42,711 bases of DNA from the NCBI GenBank assembly GCA_036897095.1, contig JAYMSP010000733.1:1-42711 (forward strand), given 5' to 3'. The notes under the pieces are model-generated. The model was not told the origin of the DNA, ran no database searches, and saw only the letters and a list, made by a program, of their open reading frames with translations. Origin of the DNA: Plantago elongata (lineage: Eukaryota > Streptophyta > Magnoliopsida > Lamiales > Plantaginaceae). Both the position numbers and the translations under genes were made by a program. Positions 40,807 through 42,711 of this stretch are shown one piece after another (within the stretch, counting starts at the first letter, position 1; each line of letters opens with the position of its first letter).

Positions 40807-42711
40807 CTATTGTTTAATGGACTTTAGTCCCATCCCTCTTGAGGTCTTATAAACAATTTCCCTTGCAAGACATTTGGTTAAAGGATCAGCTAAATTAACT
40901 GCAGATCTCACATAGTTGATTGTGATTATTCCATCACTAATCATTTTCCTTACAACACTATGACTTAAACCAATGTCTAAATTTTTCGTTATAGACGTGA
41001 CTATTAGCTCTAGACAATGTGGCCGGACTATCACAGTGTAAAGAAAGCGGTGGCATTGGTTTAGGCCATACTTGAATTTCCAAAGCAAATTCCTTTGCCA
41101 TTCTGCCTCTTTAATGGTAGAAGCTAATGCTATAAATTCAGATGACATAGTCGAATCAGTTATACATGATTGCTTCTTGGATCCCCATGATATTGCTCCA
41201 CCACCAAGAGTAAAGATCCACCCACTTGTGGAACTTCCATCATTCTAGGTTATCCAACTAGCATTAGTAAATCCTTCCAAGAAAATTGGATAGCCATTAT
41301 ATACAAGCCATAATCAATGGTCTTTTTCAAGTACTGAAAGACCCCTAAACAATGCTCTCCAATGTTCTATGCTAGGATTATGAGTATACTGACACAACTT
41401 ACCAACTGCAAATGTGATATCTGGTCGGGTACATGTCGTGCAATACATTAGACTTTCGATTGCACTAGCATATTCAAGTTGAGAATATGCTCTTCCATCA
41501 TTCGGCACCAACTTAGTACTTGAGTCAAACGGTGTACTAACAGGTGTGCATTCAAAGTAATTGAATTTCTACAATACTTTCTCAACGTAGTGAGATTGAC
41601 TCAATACAATTCCTTCAAGATTCTCTATTATTTTAATACCTAAAATAACATCAGCAATACCCAGATCTTTCATATCAAAATTTACAGATAGGAAAGTCTT
41701 AGTGTTACTAACTTGTTCAAGATTAGTACCAAAGATGAGCATGTCATCTACATACAAACAAATTATAACACATTTATTGTTTGAGAACTTGCTGTAGACA
41801 CACTTATTAGATTGATGTATCTTGAACCCATTTGATAACAAAACAGTGTTAAATTATTCATTTCATTGTTTGGGTGCTTGCTCAAGTCCGTAGAGAGACT
41901 TAATCAATTTGCACACCTTCTTTTCTTGCCCCTTCTTGATAAAACCTTCAGGCTACTCCATATAAATTTCTTCATCCAATTCACCATTTAAGAATGCAGT
42001 CTTGACATCCATTTGGTGAATTTCGAATTTATAAATGGAGGCCAATGCAATGAGAAGCCTTATAGTTGCAATTCGAGTTAATGGTGCGTAAGTGTCAAAG
42101 TAGTCGATGCCTTCCTTTTGGATAAAGCCCTTTGCGACTAACCTTGCCTTAAACTTTTCAACGGTTCCATCAACTCTCATATTCATCTTGAAAATCCACT
42201 TAGATCCTATTGATTTTGAAACAGGAGGTAAGTAAACCAATTTCCAAGTTTTATTTCCCATGATGGAGTCCTTTTCATCATTTATTGCCTCTTCCCAAAA
42301 ACACGCATCTTGAGACTTCACAGCCTCTTGATACGTTCTTGGATCCGACTCACCTTGCTAGGCAACAAAGTTTTCATTGACTTCATTTTCCCTTGTACCT
42401 GCTACGAGATACATTTGAAAATCAGGTCCAAAGTCTTTCTTGACTCTAACTCTCATGCTTCTTCTAGGCTCTTCAATTGCCTTTTCAGTTTCCTTTGAAT
42501 CTGCTTTAGAAGTTTTGTTTCTGAAATTCTAGGAACTAAAGAGAATCTTGTTTCATAAAAAATGACATCCCGAGATTCGATAATCGTGTTAACACCAACC
42601 ACATAGTTTGGTTCAATAAGCATGAATATGTATGCTTTACTATTCAAAGCGTAACCAAGGAATACACATTGACCCCCCCCCCCCCCCACCCGCCCACGTC
42701 TGCCTCTTTTT
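40807..42711 (-). pseudogene. Copia pol: end of integrase, reverse transcriptase, RNase H (broken)
   Basis: From the right edge: QCVFLGYALNSKAYIF (integrase C-terminal region); RT from CFWEEAINDEKDSIM and GSKWIFKMNMR through MDVKTAFLNGEL (first catalytic Asp) and LYGLEQAPKQ, to CLYVDDMLIFG (intact YVDD); then RNase H with [39 protein letters not shown] and a terminal SRGMGLKSI. In-frame stops interrupt it: after YME (about 41957), Trp to TGA after APKQ, TAA soon after, and others near 41567 and 41310. The catalytic residues survive while the frame is lost. The gag and 5' LTR are beyond the window. Confidence 0.88.
42673..42687. repeat. Poly(C) run of 15
   Basis: A C homopolymer inside the Copia integrase region, read as GGGGG on the minus strand within the frame around 42689. 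It could be a genuine slippage tract or a sequencing/assembly artefact. Confidence 0.9.

Overview
This window is nuclear DNA from a flowering plant, most likely a eudicot (perhaps an asterid, but that is a weak guess). The evidence is AT-rich intergenic DNA, GT-AG introns, two multi-exon plant genes and a dense mix of plant transposon families (Copia, TRIM-like, L1-type LINE, PIF/Harbinger, Stowaway-like and hAT-like MITEs). Nothing bacterial, organellar or viral was seen.

Two genes are intact and can be spliced by eye with no frame break. The first is NBR1 (+ strand, 9268-13962, 7 coding exons, 919 aa). It is a selective-autophagy cargo receptor with PB1, ZZ, FW, UBA1, WDPI (ATG8-interacting motif) and UBA2 in the plant order. 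The second is PCH2/TRIP13 (- strand, 28489-33390, 14 coding exons, 447 aa from the chosen start, 469 aa from an upstream in-frame ATG). It is an AAA+ ATPase that remodels HORMA-domain proteins. They are about 14.5 kb apart, in convergent orientation, and nothing suggests that they work together.

Region by region: 1-238 is the 3' end of a Copia element, joined directly to a fragment of a major-latex-protein/Bet v 1-like gene (to 540). 1217-2289 is a truncated NAC-domain pseudogene (- strand) with at least four in-frame stops and a 153-bp tandem repeat in its 3' part. 2290-5172 is non-coding and repeat-bearing, including a long (CT)n tract. 5187-8596 is a 5'-truncated dead LINE with a probable target-site duplication. 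NBR1 follows. 14251-16440 is an AT-rich stretch with ~99-bp AACATT-rich repeats, probably a non-autonomous DNA transposon. 16450-21650 is a long decayed LINE of a second family. 21757-22820 is the 3' end of a LINE of the same family as the first. 23504-23782 is a hAT-like MITE with an 8-bp target duplication. 24100-26620 is a large inverted-repeat structure with subterminal short repeats. PCH2 follows, with a Stowaway-like MITE in intron 8. 33667-35181 is a complete small LTR element (TRIM-like: two LTRs, PPT, putative PBS, 5-bp TSD) inserted about 280 bp upstream of the PCH2 start. 36001-38850 is a PIF/Harbinger remnant with transposase and Myb-like second protein. About 39390-42711 is a decayed Copia element (- strand: LTR, RNase H, RT, end of integrase) running off the right edge.

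I found no undescribed molecular system. The features most worth a second look are the inverted-repeat element at 24.1-26.6 kb, the TRIM-like insertion in the likely PCH2 promoter, the repeat-driven expansion of NBR1, and the Copia/MLP junction at 238/239. All comparisons were made by eye; no database search was run.
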